A DNA stretch of 24,848 nt, taken from positions 1 through 24,848 of the IMG/VR virus record IMGVR_UViG_3300047496_000063; one strand, 5' to 3'. The first letter of the stretch is position 1. Every line of letters starts with the position of its first letter. Under the pieces are notes generated by a model. It was given only the letters and a program-made list of their open reading frames with translations. It was not told the origin of the DNA and did not search any database. Below are positions 16,268 to 21,736 of the stretch, piece by piece. The position numbers and the translations under genes are program-made. The stretch comes from a virus.

Positions 16268-16501
16268 ATGAACACATCAACAACAACGGTTAAGCATAGT
16301 GCATGGCGAGGAATATCAGCAGGTATTTCGTTCGTAGTCGGGCTTCTTTTGGTTCATTTTGCATCAACACTGAACCTAACCCTTGCGGACGTTCTCAATT
16401 ACTTTCCGCAGGTAGCGAACATCACTGTCGGAACCATCGTGTACGCCGTGTGGCATTACGCCGAGAAGAACCTGCTCGACTTGCCAGTTGAGCAACAGTA
16501 A
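16268..16501 (+). CDS. putative holin, two transmembrane segments (77 aa)
   Basis: Start at 16268 after the leader AAAAATATC, identical to that before the gene at 830. The 77-residue protein has TM1 at about residues 15-36 (ISAGISFVVGLLLVHFAS) and TM2 at about 49-66 (VANITVGTIVYAVWHYAE), a basic N-terminus and an acidic C-terminus, the pattern of class II holins. It lies between a lysin and a lytic-transglycosylase-like gene. A perfect AAAGGAGGT occurs at 16245-16253, but it codes the end of the previous protein and is 14 nt from the ATG, too far for normal use. No specific holin family is recognised. Confidence 0.7.
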   Translation: MNTSTTTVKHSAWRGISAGISFVVGLLLVHFASTLNLTLADVLNYFPQVANITVGTIVYAVWHYAEKNLLDLPVEQQ

Positions 16502-16509
16502 ACCTTGAT

Positions 16510-16583
16510 TGGAGAATCGACTAATGGCAGGTCAGCGGTCCTTGAAACCGCGCGTCTAGGTCCGAATCCTAGTTCTCCAGCCA
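16510..16583 (+). tRNA. tRNA-Gln (anticodon TTG)
   Basis: A full cloverleaf can be folded by eye: acceptor TGGAGAA/TTCTCCA (16510-16516 with 16573-16579), three-pair D stem GAC/GTC with a 9-nt loop containing GG, anticodon stem GCGGT/ACCGC with loop CCTTGAA (16540-16546), variable GCGT, T stem CTAGG/CCTAG with loop TCCGAAT, discriminator G and encoded CCA. The T1-A72 pair, G73 and the D-arm layout are bacterial tRNA-Gln features and agree with the TTG anticodon (reads CAA). Odd: base 33 is C, not T, and loop position 55 is C in place of T. It begins 8 nt after the holin candidate's stop. Confidence 0.9.
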
Positions 16584-16697
16584 AGGGTCTACAGGAACGC
16601 AATACCTCTCTCTCGCTCGTCGCTTGAGAAAAGGATGAGAAACGGCTGAAATTCCCCTTTCCTTACCCTTATTTTCACAAAATTTGTTTTCAGTGCG

Positions 16698-17099
16698 GTG
16701 CTGTTTTGTTCGGTTTCTGGAGCTTTTCCGTCTACTCAGTCAGCTCCGGCGGATTTCGTGGTGTCTCAACAACCCTCAGAAACGCCTAAAATGCTCGTAG
16801 AGCGCATCTTCGGGAAGGATAGCCCAATGCTCCAAGTCGCACGGTGCGAGTCGGGGCTACGGCAATACCAGCCCGGAGGTGCGCTTTTACGTGGGCGTGT
16901 AAACCCTTCGGACGTGGGGATCTTTCAAATCAATGAACATTATCATCAATCGGCTGCACTCGCGCTTGGGCTCGATATAGAAAAGCCGGAAGACAATGTG
17001 CGGTATGCCTATCATCTTTACCAGCAAAATGGTTTTCAAGATTGGAAAGCTTCGAAAAGTTGCTGGGGAGAAAACAGTTCCAGTACCGATATAATTTAA
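16698..17099 (+). CDS. secreted lysozyme / lytic transglycosylase-like protein (133 aa from GTG)
   Basis: The fold core is ARCESGLRQY (Glu51 as catalytic acid), GRVNPSDVGIFQINEHYH (the G-x-x-Q-I-N motif), then NVRYAYHLYQQ and a closing SKSCW. Cys50 and Cys122 probably form a disulfide, so the protein acts outside the membrane. Small SLT-like proteins with this exact pattern are, to my knowledge, common in Patescibacteria. Start is uncertain: GTG at 16698 gives a short hydrophobic leader without a positive residue. Upstream in frame the hydrophobic sequence continues (FLTLIFTKFVFSAVLF) to a TGA at 16647, behind which lies an in-frame ATG at 16635. It may cut glycan strands for lysis or entry. 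Confidence 0.75.
   Translation: MLFCSVSGAFPSTQSAPADFVVSQQPSETPKMLVERIFGKDSPMLQVARCESGLRQYQPGGALLRGRVNPSDVGIFQINEHYHQSAALALGLDIEKPEDNVRYAYHLYQQNGFQDWKASKSCWGENSSSTDII
17090..17095 (+). promoter_or_regulatory. possible -10 element TATAAT
   Basis: A consensus TATAAT overlapping the end of the lysozyme-like gene, followed 11 nt later by a perfect Shine-Dalgarno and the ATG at 17121. The best -35-like hexamer (TTGCTG, 17060-17065) is 24 nt away, which is too far. Called on the -10 and on the change in gene style downstream. Confidence 0.3.
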
Positions 17100-17120
17100 G
17101 CAGAACAAAGGAGGTGTTTC

Positions 17121-17336
17121 ATGTACAACGATGAGAAGTATCAGGAAATGTATCGGATTTTGGTTGAGCAGTTGTTGCTTCGACCTGAGCAGGTCATTGC
17201 AAATATCAACTGCTTAGTGCATAATAACAACCTAGAAATTGAAATTAGGTTGTTAAGGGCTGATCCTTGTAAGATGCACCACGAGCACGTGGAGCAAAAA
17301 CTTTTCCACTTTGGAGGGAATTATGAGAACGGATGA
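17121..17336 (+). CDS. hypothetical protein with strong Shine-Dalgarno (71 aa)
   Basis: The start is well supported by AAAGGAGGT at 17107-17115, 5 nt before the ATG, the best ribosome-binding site in the window. The product is acidic/helical at first (YNDEKYQEMYRILVEQLLLR) with Cys and His later (NCLVHNN; CKMHHEHVEQKLFHF), without a recognised domain. Bases 17225-17255 inside it form a perfect 10-bp hairpin, so the C-terminal half may double as an RNA structure. It overlaps the next gene by 14 nt. Confidence 0.55.
   Translation: MYNDEKYQEMYRILVEQLLLRPEQVIANINCLVHNNNLEIEIRLLRADPCKMHHEHVEQKLFHFGGNYENG
17225..17255 (+). repeat. inverted repeat, 10-bp arms, 11-nt loop
   Basis: TAACAACCTA (17225-17234) pairs perfectly with TAGGTTGTTA (17246-17255). 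There is no T-run after it, so it is not an intrinsic terminator. It sits inside a small coding region and could act as an RNA hairpin or as a dyad protein-binding site. Confidence 0.7.
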
Positions 17337-17547
17337 AGAGTTGCAAAAAGACATGCACTTGATCTTAAGCAATGACCATCGGCGTAAGGTACGTCAAAAA
17401 CTTGGACATGATCCAAGCACTCAGGAATTGCTCGACAGTTGGAAAAAAGAACCGATTGAACGAAACCAGGAACCGACACCTATGTTTCCGTTCGTCACTG
17501 GTCAACGCGGTCCGGCTGCGCTGACGATCTGGCAAATCAACGATTAG
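17323..17547 (+). CDS. hypothetical small charged protein (74 aa)
   Basis: The ATG at 17323 is chosen because GGAGGG lies at 17313-17318, 4 nt before it. An in-frame TTG at 17311 is the alternative. The protein is charged and helical (MRTDEELQKDMHLILSNDHR, then VRQKLGHDPSTQELLDSWKK), ending in a Pro/Phe-rich tail. No family is recognised. It overlaps the preceding ORF by 14 nt and ends 1 nt before the 20-bp palindrome at 17549. Confidence 0.55.
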   Translation: MRTDEELQKDMHLILSNDHRRKVRQKLGHDPSTQELLDSWKKEPIERNQEPTPMFPFVTGQRGPAALTIWQIND

Positions 17548-17548
17548 G

Positions 17549-17568
17549 TAGCGACATTAATGTCGCTA
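17549..17568. repeat. perfect 20-bp palindrome
   Basis: TAGCGACATTAATGTCGCTA reads the same on both strands. As DNA it could be an operator; as RNA it makes an 8-bp stem with a TTAA loop. No T-run follows. It lies between the stop of the 17323 gene and the Shine-Dalgarno at 17573-17581. Confidence 0.8.
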
Positions 17569-17591
17569 GCAGAAAGGAGGTGGAGGACTTT

Positions 17592-17615
17592 ATGATCCTG
17601 CCAGCACACTGCTAA
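17592..17615 (+). CDS. possible 7-codon leader peptide (MILPAHC)
   Basis: ATG at 17592 follows AAAGGAGGT (17573-17581) by 10 nt and ends at TAA after seven codons. An intrinsic terminator lies about 50 nt downstream. A strong ribosome-binding site in front of so short a frame suggests a leader peptide or a broken gene. Evidence is the Shine-Dalgarno alone. Confidence 0.25.
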   Translation: MILPAHC

Positions 17616-17663
17616 TAACCGCCTTAAGTGCTTGCCAAGAACCTACCCGAAGCGCAATGCTTC

Positions 17664-17695
17664 AACCTCTCAGAAATGGGAGGTTTTATTTTTTT
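17664..17695 (+). terminator. intrinsic terminator closing the late/lysis transcript
   Basis: AACCTCTC (17664-17671) pairs with GGGAGGTT (17678-17685) with one G-T wobble, six-base loop, followed by a T-rich run TTTTATTTTTTT to 17695. It is the first clear terminator after the structural and lysis genes. Confidence 0.8.
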
Positions 17696-17702
17696 CACTC
17701 GG

Positions 17703-17711
17703 TTATCCACA
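17703..17711 (+). promoter_or_regulatory. DnaA box (TTATCCACA)
   Basis: A perfect match to the bacterial DnaA-box consensus, 8 nt after the terminator T-run. Confidence 0.6.
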
Positions 17712-17730
17712 ACTTCATTTTGCCAAGAAG

Positions 17731-17739
17731 TTATCCATA
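17731..17739 (+). promoter_or_regulatory. DnaA-box-like site (TTATCCATA, one mismatch)
   Basis: Same orientation as the box at 17703, start-to-start distance 28 bp, one mismatch (C to T at position 8). Confidence 0.45.
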
Positions 17740-17747
17740 GGGCATTA

Positions 17748-17776
17748 TTGACTCCATGGGAGGAAAAATATATACT
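17748..17776 (+). promoter_or_regulatory. sigma70-type promoter, TTGACT-17 nt-TATACT
   Basis: -35 at 17748-17753 and -10 at 17771-17776 each differ from consensus by one base, with the optimal 17-nt spacer. The best promoter in the window. It points into a short unit that ends at the terminator at 17859-17894. Confidence 0.75.
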
Positions 17777-17782
17777 TCTACA

Positions 17783-17894
17783 CAGGAAACACAGAACACA
17801 TTGCGATCAGAAGAATCGTCATCTGCTCTGTTTTTCTTCCCAGAAAATACACGGAGAGACCGCTTAGAAACAATAGTTTCGAAGGCGGTTTTTT
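17783..17894 (+). ncRNA. putative small RNA of about 110 nt
   Basis: The span between the expected start point of the 17748-17776 promoter and the end of the intrinsic terminator. It has no ATG-initiated frame; a frame from TTG at 17801 is open through the terminator but lacks a well-placed ribosome-binding site. A self-contained promoter-terminator unit of this size next to DnaA boxes suggests a regulatory RNA (replication control or anti-host), or a transcription-attenuation leader for the early genes. Boundaries are approximate. Confidence 0.5.
17859..17894 (+). terminator. intrinsic terminator
   Basis: ACCGC (17859-17863) pairs with GCGGT (17885-17889), with an inner stem GAAAC/GTTTC around an AATA loop, followed by six T (17889-17894). 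Confidence 0.75.
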
Positions 17895-17957
17895 CGTTAT
17901 GTTTGTTTTAGGCTATATCGAAATATCGTTTGGGCTCTGATGGAGATCACCCCACAC

Positions 17958-17987
17958 CTCCCGATGTTCGCTTGCAAGCTACGGGAG
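17958..17987. repeat. nested inverted repeat CTCCCG...CGGGAG
   Basis: Outer arms CTCCCG (17958-17963) and CGGGAG (17982-17987) enclose the 10-bp palindrome GCTTGCAAGC (17970-17979). It could form a branched hairpin. No T-run follows. Confidence 0.6.
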
Positions 17988-18127
17988 AGGCGACACAACT
18001 AAGAGCAGAGAAAAAAACGTATTACCTTTACGTCCCCGGTCCTGGGTGTCAAACGAGCCGGAAGTATCTGTTGGAAGCAAGCTGAACCTACGAAAAAACA
18101 AGTCACGAGGTACGCATACGAGAATCC

Positions 18128-18145
18128 TTGGGGGAAAACCCCCAA
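18128..18145. repeat. G/C hairpin TTGGGGG-AAAA-CCCCCAA
   Basis: Seven perfect pairs with a four-A loop and no T-run on either strand, so not a terminator. Stable hairpins of this kind occur at origins and single-strand initiation sites; here that is inference. Confidence 0.7.
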
Positions 18146-18228
18146 ACTCTTAACATGCAAAAAATTCAAAAATGCAGAATGCAACTTTGAATACAAAAAC
18201 AAAATACAAGTAATAGTTTTATATATAC

Positions 18229-18243
18229 CTATTCTCAGAATAG
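18229..18243. repeat. operator-like dyad CTATTC-TCA-GAATAG
   Basis: Two perfect 6-bp arms around a 3-bp centre in an A/T-rich part, about 110 bp upstream of the early promoter at 18353. Confidence 0.45.
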
Positions 18244-18272
18244 AGCCTATTTGCTGGTTTATTTCATCGAAG

Positions 18273-18286
18273 TTTCTCCGGAGAAA
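18273..18286. repeat. 14-bp palindrome TTTCTCCGGAGAAA
   Basis: Perfect dyad without spacer, 67 bp upstream of the early promoter -35. A possible protein-binding site. Confidence 0.5.
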
Positions 18287-18335
18287 AAACATCCTTTTCA
18301 GGGCTTTGTTGGGCTCTTTCTTCGGAAGCCCTCGT

Positions 18336-18344
18336 TTATCCACA
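18336..18344 (+). promoter_or_regulatory. DnaA box (TTATCCACA)
   Basis: Second perfect DnaA-box match in the gene-free region, 8 bp before the -35 of the early promoter, so DnaA binding there could also affect transcription. Confidence 0.6.
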
Positions 18345-18352
18345 AGCGCTAT

Positions 18353-18381
18353 TTGCAAATATAAAGCAGATAAGGCATAAT
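18353..18381 (+). promoter_or_regulatory. putative early promoter TTGCAA-17 nt-CATAAT
   Basis: -35 TTGCAA (18353-18358) and -10 CATAAT (18376-18381) with a 17-nt spacer, about 48 nt before the first early gene (ATG 18429). It would drive the long gene run to the end of the window. Confidence 0.6.
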
Positions 18382-18428
18382 TGAGAGTGTTAAGGGGGAT
18401 CGAAATTATTAAATAAAGAAAAAAATAT

Positions 18429-18632
18429 ATGGATCGAGTTTTGTTTGAAGATCGAAAGGCAATGCGAAAGTTCTATGACATTTCAATAGCGTTGAAGGGT
18501 TTGAGAAAAATAGCGTTTACGAAAAAGGTCAAGAAGTTGTTTGATACGAAAATCACTTCCGAGGAAGGAGAGTTCGATTCTTTCAACATCACGGTCGATG
18601 ATCTCGAATGCCTCGCAAGCAGCTTCAACTAA
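18429..18632 (+). CDS. hypothetical protein, first early gene (67 aa)
   Basis: Basic N-terminal half (DRKAMRKFYDISIALKGLRK) and acidic C-terminal half (ITSEEGEFDSFNITVDDLEC). Not recognised. The start follows the leader AAAAATAT without Shine-Dalgarno. It is the first gene after the early promoter, a place often taken by host-takeover or regulatory proteins. Confidence 0.65.
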   Translation: MDRVLFEDRKAMRKFYDISIALKGLRKIAFTKKVKKLFDTKITSEEGEFDSFNITVDDLECLASSFN

Positions 18633-18633
18633 A

Positions 18634-18801
18634 ATGACTCTGCGAATCGAGATTCGAGCGGAAGGGAGTGATGGCGAGGGTGGGGAGATTTTCTTTTTCA
18701 AAGGCGTTGCGTATTCCATAGAGCAAGCGGAAGAGGAAATCGGACGGCTAGAAAGGATCATTGAAAGGCGGAAGCAGGGTTTTAAAAACATAATCGAATA
18801 A
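18634..18801 (+). CDS. hypothetical protein (55 aa)
   Basis: The start at 18634 is 1 nt after the previous stop. An in-frame upstream ATG at 18541 would lie deep inside the preceding gene. The product has a beta hairpin (TLRIEIRAEGSDG, EIFFFKGVAYS) and a charged helix (IEQAEEEIGRLERIIERRKQ). No family is recognised. Confidence 0.6.
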   Translation: MTLRIEIRAEGSDGEGGEIFFFKGVAYSIEQAEEEIGRLERIIERRKQGFKNIIE

Positions 18802-18803
18802 TC

Positions 18804-19088
18804 ATGTTTGTCATTTTACTGAAACAAGACGGTACAAGCGAGTTCGTGAAGCCGAAGGACGGAAGTGAGAAGTTTACGCTGGCAGAATTACAGGGGTATG
18901 TTGGTGGCTTCATCGAACCGATCGAATTGAAGGAGGGCGTGGAGCTGGTCGTGAATGAGGAGGGCAAGTACAACGGCTCATTGCCGAACGCGCAAGCGAC
19001 GCTCATCTGGGAAAAATACTTCGGTAAGACTGATGTCATTTTCGGAGATGCGCTCTACATGGAAAAGTACAATTGGAGTCGAGATTAA
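18804..19088 (+). CDS. DUF3846-like protein (94 aa)
   Basis: The sequence has the DUF3846 pattern: a first strand (MFVILLKQDGTSEFVKPKDG), 'FTLAELQGYVGGFIEPIEL' (LQ..VGG.IE), 'ELVVNEEGKYNGSLPNAQAT' (~~v.~eeGk....~~N..At) and 'DVIFGDALYME' (D.I.Gd.~~). The domain is found in phages and plasmids and has no defined activity known to me. It lies 2 nt after the previous stop, in the early cluster. Confidence 0.8.
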   Translation: MFVILLKQDGTSEFVKPKDGSEKFTLAELQGYVGGFIEPIELKEGVELVVNEEGKYNGSLPNAQATLIWEKYFGKTDVIFGDALYMEKYNWSRD

Positions 19089-19105
19089 TTTTTAACTTTA
19101 TTTTT

Positions 19106-19696
19106 ATGGGAGTTACTATTCATTGGAAGTTGGCGCAGGAGGATCGACATATCAAAGAAACACTGGATCGGGCGGAGGAACTGGTAAAGAATTTTAAGAA
19201 AGAAGCCTTGGAAATTCAAATTGATTTTCGTCGAGTAAGTGATAGAGATTTGTTTATCTATATCGGTAATTGTGAGTCTCTACGTTTTAATTTTCAGCCT
19301 TTCTCTTATTGGAAGGATTTGAACGAAAAGCAAAAATGGAATTACGAATACGCAACTATACAGCGAATGAAAGGAGTTTTTGATATCACGGATGAAAGGC
19401 TTTTGTATGGAGCTAGTTTTTGTAAGACACAATACGCCAAGAGCCCACTTGAACACCTGTACGTTGCTGAGATTATTCGAAAGGTTGCTTCTTATTGCCT
19501 ATATGCTTTTGTTCTCGACGAAGGAGATTACTACAATACTAGCCGGATCGGCGACGCTATCCATGCCATAGAAGAGAATGGAAAGCTGATCGCAGGATTA
19601 ACCGGTATGTTGGCAGGGAGCTTCGGTTTGGAAAACGTAAAGGTCGGCGGCGAGACAAAAATTAAAAGCACAACTAAAAAGAAAAAGAATGAGTAA
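19106..19696 (+). CDS. hypothetical protein (196 aa)
   Basis: The start at 19106 gives MGVTIHWKLAQEDRHIKETL; the upstream ATG at 19073 lies inside the previous gene. The protein is helical with a central aromatic-rich segment (FQPFSYWKDLNEKQKWNYEY) and a basic tail (KIKSTTKKKKNE). I have the impression that 'TIHWKL/TIHYKL' proteins recur as unassigned phage proteins, but cannot name a family. It overlaps the nuclease gene by 8 nt, so the two may work together. Confidence 0.7.
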   Translation: MGVTIHWKLAQEDRHIKETLDRAEELVKNFKKEALEIQIDFRRVSDRDLFIYIGNCESLRFNFQPFSYWKDLNEKQKWNYEYATIQRMKGVFDITDERLLYGASFCKTQYAKSPLEHLYVAEIIRKVASYCLYAFVLDEGDYYNTSRIGDAIHAIEENGKLIAGLTGMLAGSFGLENVKVGGETKIKSTTKKKKNE

Positions 19697-20852
19697 AAAA
19701 TGGCAGTTCTCGAAAGTGTGGAATGAAAGTTTACTTGCGCGCGAGGAGCGCGAGCTGAAACCGAGAGACTATCTTTGGGCTTCGGAGTTAGGTAAAGCGC
19801 CGGTCGATGTTTGGTTGAAGATGAAAGGAACGCCGGAAACGAATCCGCCGAACGCGCGTTCACTTCGGAAGTTCGAAGCAGGGAATATCTGGGAGTGGAT
19901 CGTGAAACTCATTCTTCTGAGGTCTGGCATTCTGCAGGCCGAACAAAAGCCGGTAGCATTTCAGTATGAAGGGCTTTTGAAAGTCACCGGACGTATCGAC
20001 TTCATTGCTGGTGGAAAGCCGGACTACGAGAAGGCGAGAAAGGAAATTGAATCACTCGCGCTTCCGGAGGTATTCATACGCGCCGGTCAGAACATCATCG
20101 AGTATTTTGAAAGGGAGTTTCCTGATGGCTTGGAATCGAAGATCATCGAAGTCAAAAGCCTTTCCGCGTTCATGTTCGAGCTCTTCGAGGAGGCGAGCCG
20201 AACCAGTCGAAATCATCGCTTGCAGCTCTTCCATTATTTGAAGTCCGAGAATCAGGAGAGCGGTGAGCTGGTCTACATCTGCCGCGATGATTGCCGAATG
20301 ACCCAGGTTGAGATTTTAAAGGACTCCGGCGTTGAGGATGAATATCGAAAACAGATTGAGCTTTTGACCGCGAATTACCGATCTGATGTTCAACCTCCGA
20401 TTGAGAAGTGTATCGTATTCGATGAAGACACTGGAAAGTTCGCGAAGAATTGGCATGTCGCTTACTCGGCCTATCTGACAATGCTCTACGGCTTCAAGGA
20501 TCAGCAGGAGTTTGATGACATGTACATGCCGGTTGCTTCTCGTTGGAATCGTGTCATGGGTCGATGCAAAATCGCGGAGATGCGGCGCCAGTGGCTTGCC
20601 GGATACGATGTCGGCGAGGAGGACGTGAAGCAGGATAAGATTGAAGGCACGCGAAAAAGAGGCCCCCAGTATATCTGGGTGAATGCGGAAAAGGTCGAGA
20701 TCCCTATCTTCTTGCAGAAGGGTTACAACATGACAGAAAAGAACTTGGCAGCGATTGAGGAGATGAGCATTTCAGGCTTCTCGGTCACGGAATTACTTCC
20801 TAAGTTCTCGCTCAAGGGAGATGGCGAGGACGATGAAAACTCCGATGAATGA
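19689..20852 (+). CDS. PD-(D/E)XK nuclease, RecB/Cas4-like exonuclease (387 aa)
   Basis: Catalytic order of RecB-type nucleases is visible: an upstream Glu-containing helix (FEAGNIWEW, residues 62-70), Asp104 in VTGRIDFIAGG, Glu154-Val-Lys156 in KIIEVKSLSA, and the Q-x3-Y helix HRLQLFHYL (Gln179, Tyr183). No C-terminal Cys cluster is present, so an Fe-S Cas4 type is unlikely. Residues 230-387 are helical and acidic at the end (GEDDENSDE). In phages such enzymes resect DNA ends for recombination or process replication intermediates. The SSB follows one gene later, but no recognisable annealase lies in the window. Confidence 0.85.
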   Translation: MSKKWQFSKVWNESLLAREERELKPRDYLWASELGKAPVDVWLKMKGTPETNPPNARSLRKFEAGNIWEWIVKLILLRSGILQAEQKPVAFQYEGLLKVTGRIDFIAGGKPDYEKARKEIESLALPEVFIRAGQNIIEYFEREFPDGLESKIIEVKSLSAFMFELFEEASRTSRNHRLQLFHYLKSENQESGELVYICRDDCRMTQVEILKDSGVEDEYRKQIELLTANYRSDVQPPIEKCIVFDEDTGKFAKNWHVAYSAYLTMLYGFKDQQEFDDMYMPVASRWNRVMGRCKIAEMRRQWLAGYDVGEEDVKQDKIEGTRKRGPQYIWVNAEKVEIPIFLQKGYNMTEKNLAAIEEMSISGFSVTELLPKFSLKGDGEDDENSDE

Positions 20853-21012
20853 AATGGAAATAAGGTATGAAGATCTGTTTATGGCTTTGAGTGCTGCGCG
20901 GACTGAGGGTTCAGAGCTTCCGCTTAAACTGATTGCGAAGGCTCTCCATGCTGTTTTTTTCAAAGAAGAGTGGGATGCAATAGTGGAAGAAATTAAAAAT
21001 TTTAATTCATAA
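20821..21012 (+). CDS. hypothetical small helical protein (63 aa or shorter)
   Basis: Four in-frame ATG codons (20821, 20833, 20845, 20854) make the start uncertain. The last one follows the nuclease stop by 1 nt, in the style of this genome, and would give 52 residues. The conserved-looking part is acidic and helical (YEDLFMALSAARTEGSELPL, KLIAKALHAVFFKEEWDAIV). Not recognised. It lies between the nuclease and the SSB. Confidence 0.6.
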   Translation: MARTMKTPMNEMEIRYEDLFMALSAARTEGSELPLKLIAKALHAVFFKEEWDAIVEEIKNFNS

Positions 21013-21019
21013 AACAACT

Positions 21020-21727
21020 ATGGGATTTGCAGACAAAATGAGGGCGCAGGAGGAGCAGGCAAAAAAAGAAGGTATCTCTTCCAGTGGAGGTTCGTATTTT
21101 AAGTTCGTCGAAGGAAAAAATCAGTTTCGCGTTCTTACCGAGCCGGAGATGATTTTTGAAAAATTTGATCCAGCAAGAAAGAAGTATGACATCTGTTATA
21201 CCGATTGCGGATATGAAGGTGGTGCAAAATTCATGTGCTATGTGTACGATAAGCTCTCAAGAAAAATTCAGATCGCAAAACTTCCTTATTCTATCGGAGT
21301 GAAAATCGGGGATTGGGAAGAGGATGAGGAATATGCTTTTCAGGGCTTCCCTATGCCTTTTGATATCAAGGTAAAGGCCACCAAGGCTGGTACAAAAGAA
21401 GTGGAGTATAGCACTGATGCCTCTATGCAACGTGCTGAAGTTCCAGCAGAAATTCTTGAACAGCTTGCGGGAATGGAAACGATTGAAGCTATTATCGCCG
21501 AAATGAAGGCAGAAAAGAAAAAGGAACATATGGCCGATGGTTCTTTTGGGCGCGAGCAGGAGCGAAAGGCGGCTCTTAAGTCTGAGATGAGTGAAGCTCG
21601 AAAGCCAGCTCCAGCCGGACAGAAGAAAGGAAAGATGATTACTCCTCCGAAGAAAGGTGAGGTTCTTCCTCCGCTTGAATATCCGGAAGATGAGGAGGAA
21701 GTTAATCCTGAGGATGTGCCTTTTTAA
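21020..21727 (+). CDS. single-stranded DNA-binding protein, phage type (235 aa)
   Basis: An N-terminal helix, then SSGGSYFKFVEGKNQFRVLT, the entry of phage SSB OB-folds ('yfk~~~G.n.~Ril'), an aromatic/Cys section (YDICYTDCGYEGGAKFMCYV), and a long low-complexity C-terminus ending PEDEEEVNPEDVPF. The acidic tail closing with D-V/I-P-F is the protein-interaction tip of SSB proteins. It protects single strands and recruits replication partners. The gene lies between nuclease and coiled-coil genes, in line with a replication/recombination cluster. Confidence 0.85.
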   Translation: MGFADKMRAQEEQAKKEGISSSGGSYFKFVEGKNQFRVLTEPEMIFEKFDPARKKYDICYTDCGYEGGAKFMCYVYDKLSRKIQIAKLPYSIGVKIGDWEEDEEYAFQGFPMPFDIKVKATKAGTKEVEYSTDASMQRAEVPAEILEQLAGMETIEAIIAEMKAEKKKEHMADGSFGREQERKAALKSEMSEARKPAPAGQKKGKMITPPKKGEVLPPLEYPEDEEEVNPEDVPF

Positions 21728-21736
21728 GAAAAAACC

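Larger units (their letters stand above)
17696..18428. other. 733-nt stretch without protein gene: candidate replication origin / control region
   Basis: No convincing protein-coding frame is seen on either strand. It contains DnaA boxes at 17703-17711 and 18336-18344 (both TTATCCACA) and a one-mismatch box at 17731-17739, two promoters in the + direction, an sRNA-like unit with terminator, four inverted repeats, and an A/T-rich stretch near 18150-18235. It separates lysis genes from the replication/recombination genes. These features together suggest an origin, but function is inferred. Confidence 0.5.

Noticed and set aside
16635-16649. Alternative genetic code (TGA read as Gly or Trp, as in some Patescibacteria)
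   Set aside because: Many genes end with TGA in tight ATGA/TGATG overlaps (1338, 7512, 20850, 23897), and none of the other long genes carries an internal TGA. A single in-frame TGA does not support recoding.
17628-17867. 79-residue frame on the + strand from a GTG
   Set aside because: It runs through a terminator, two DnaA-box-like sites and a promoter; composition is not protein-like and there is no ribosome-binding site.
18128-18145. G/C hairpin as intrinsic terminator
   Set aside because: No T-run on either strand.
17999-18358. 119-residue frame on the minus strand
   Set aside because: It starts with a non-ATG codon, covers several inverted repeats, a DnaA box and the early promoter, and its sequence looks random. 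All other genes are on the + strand.
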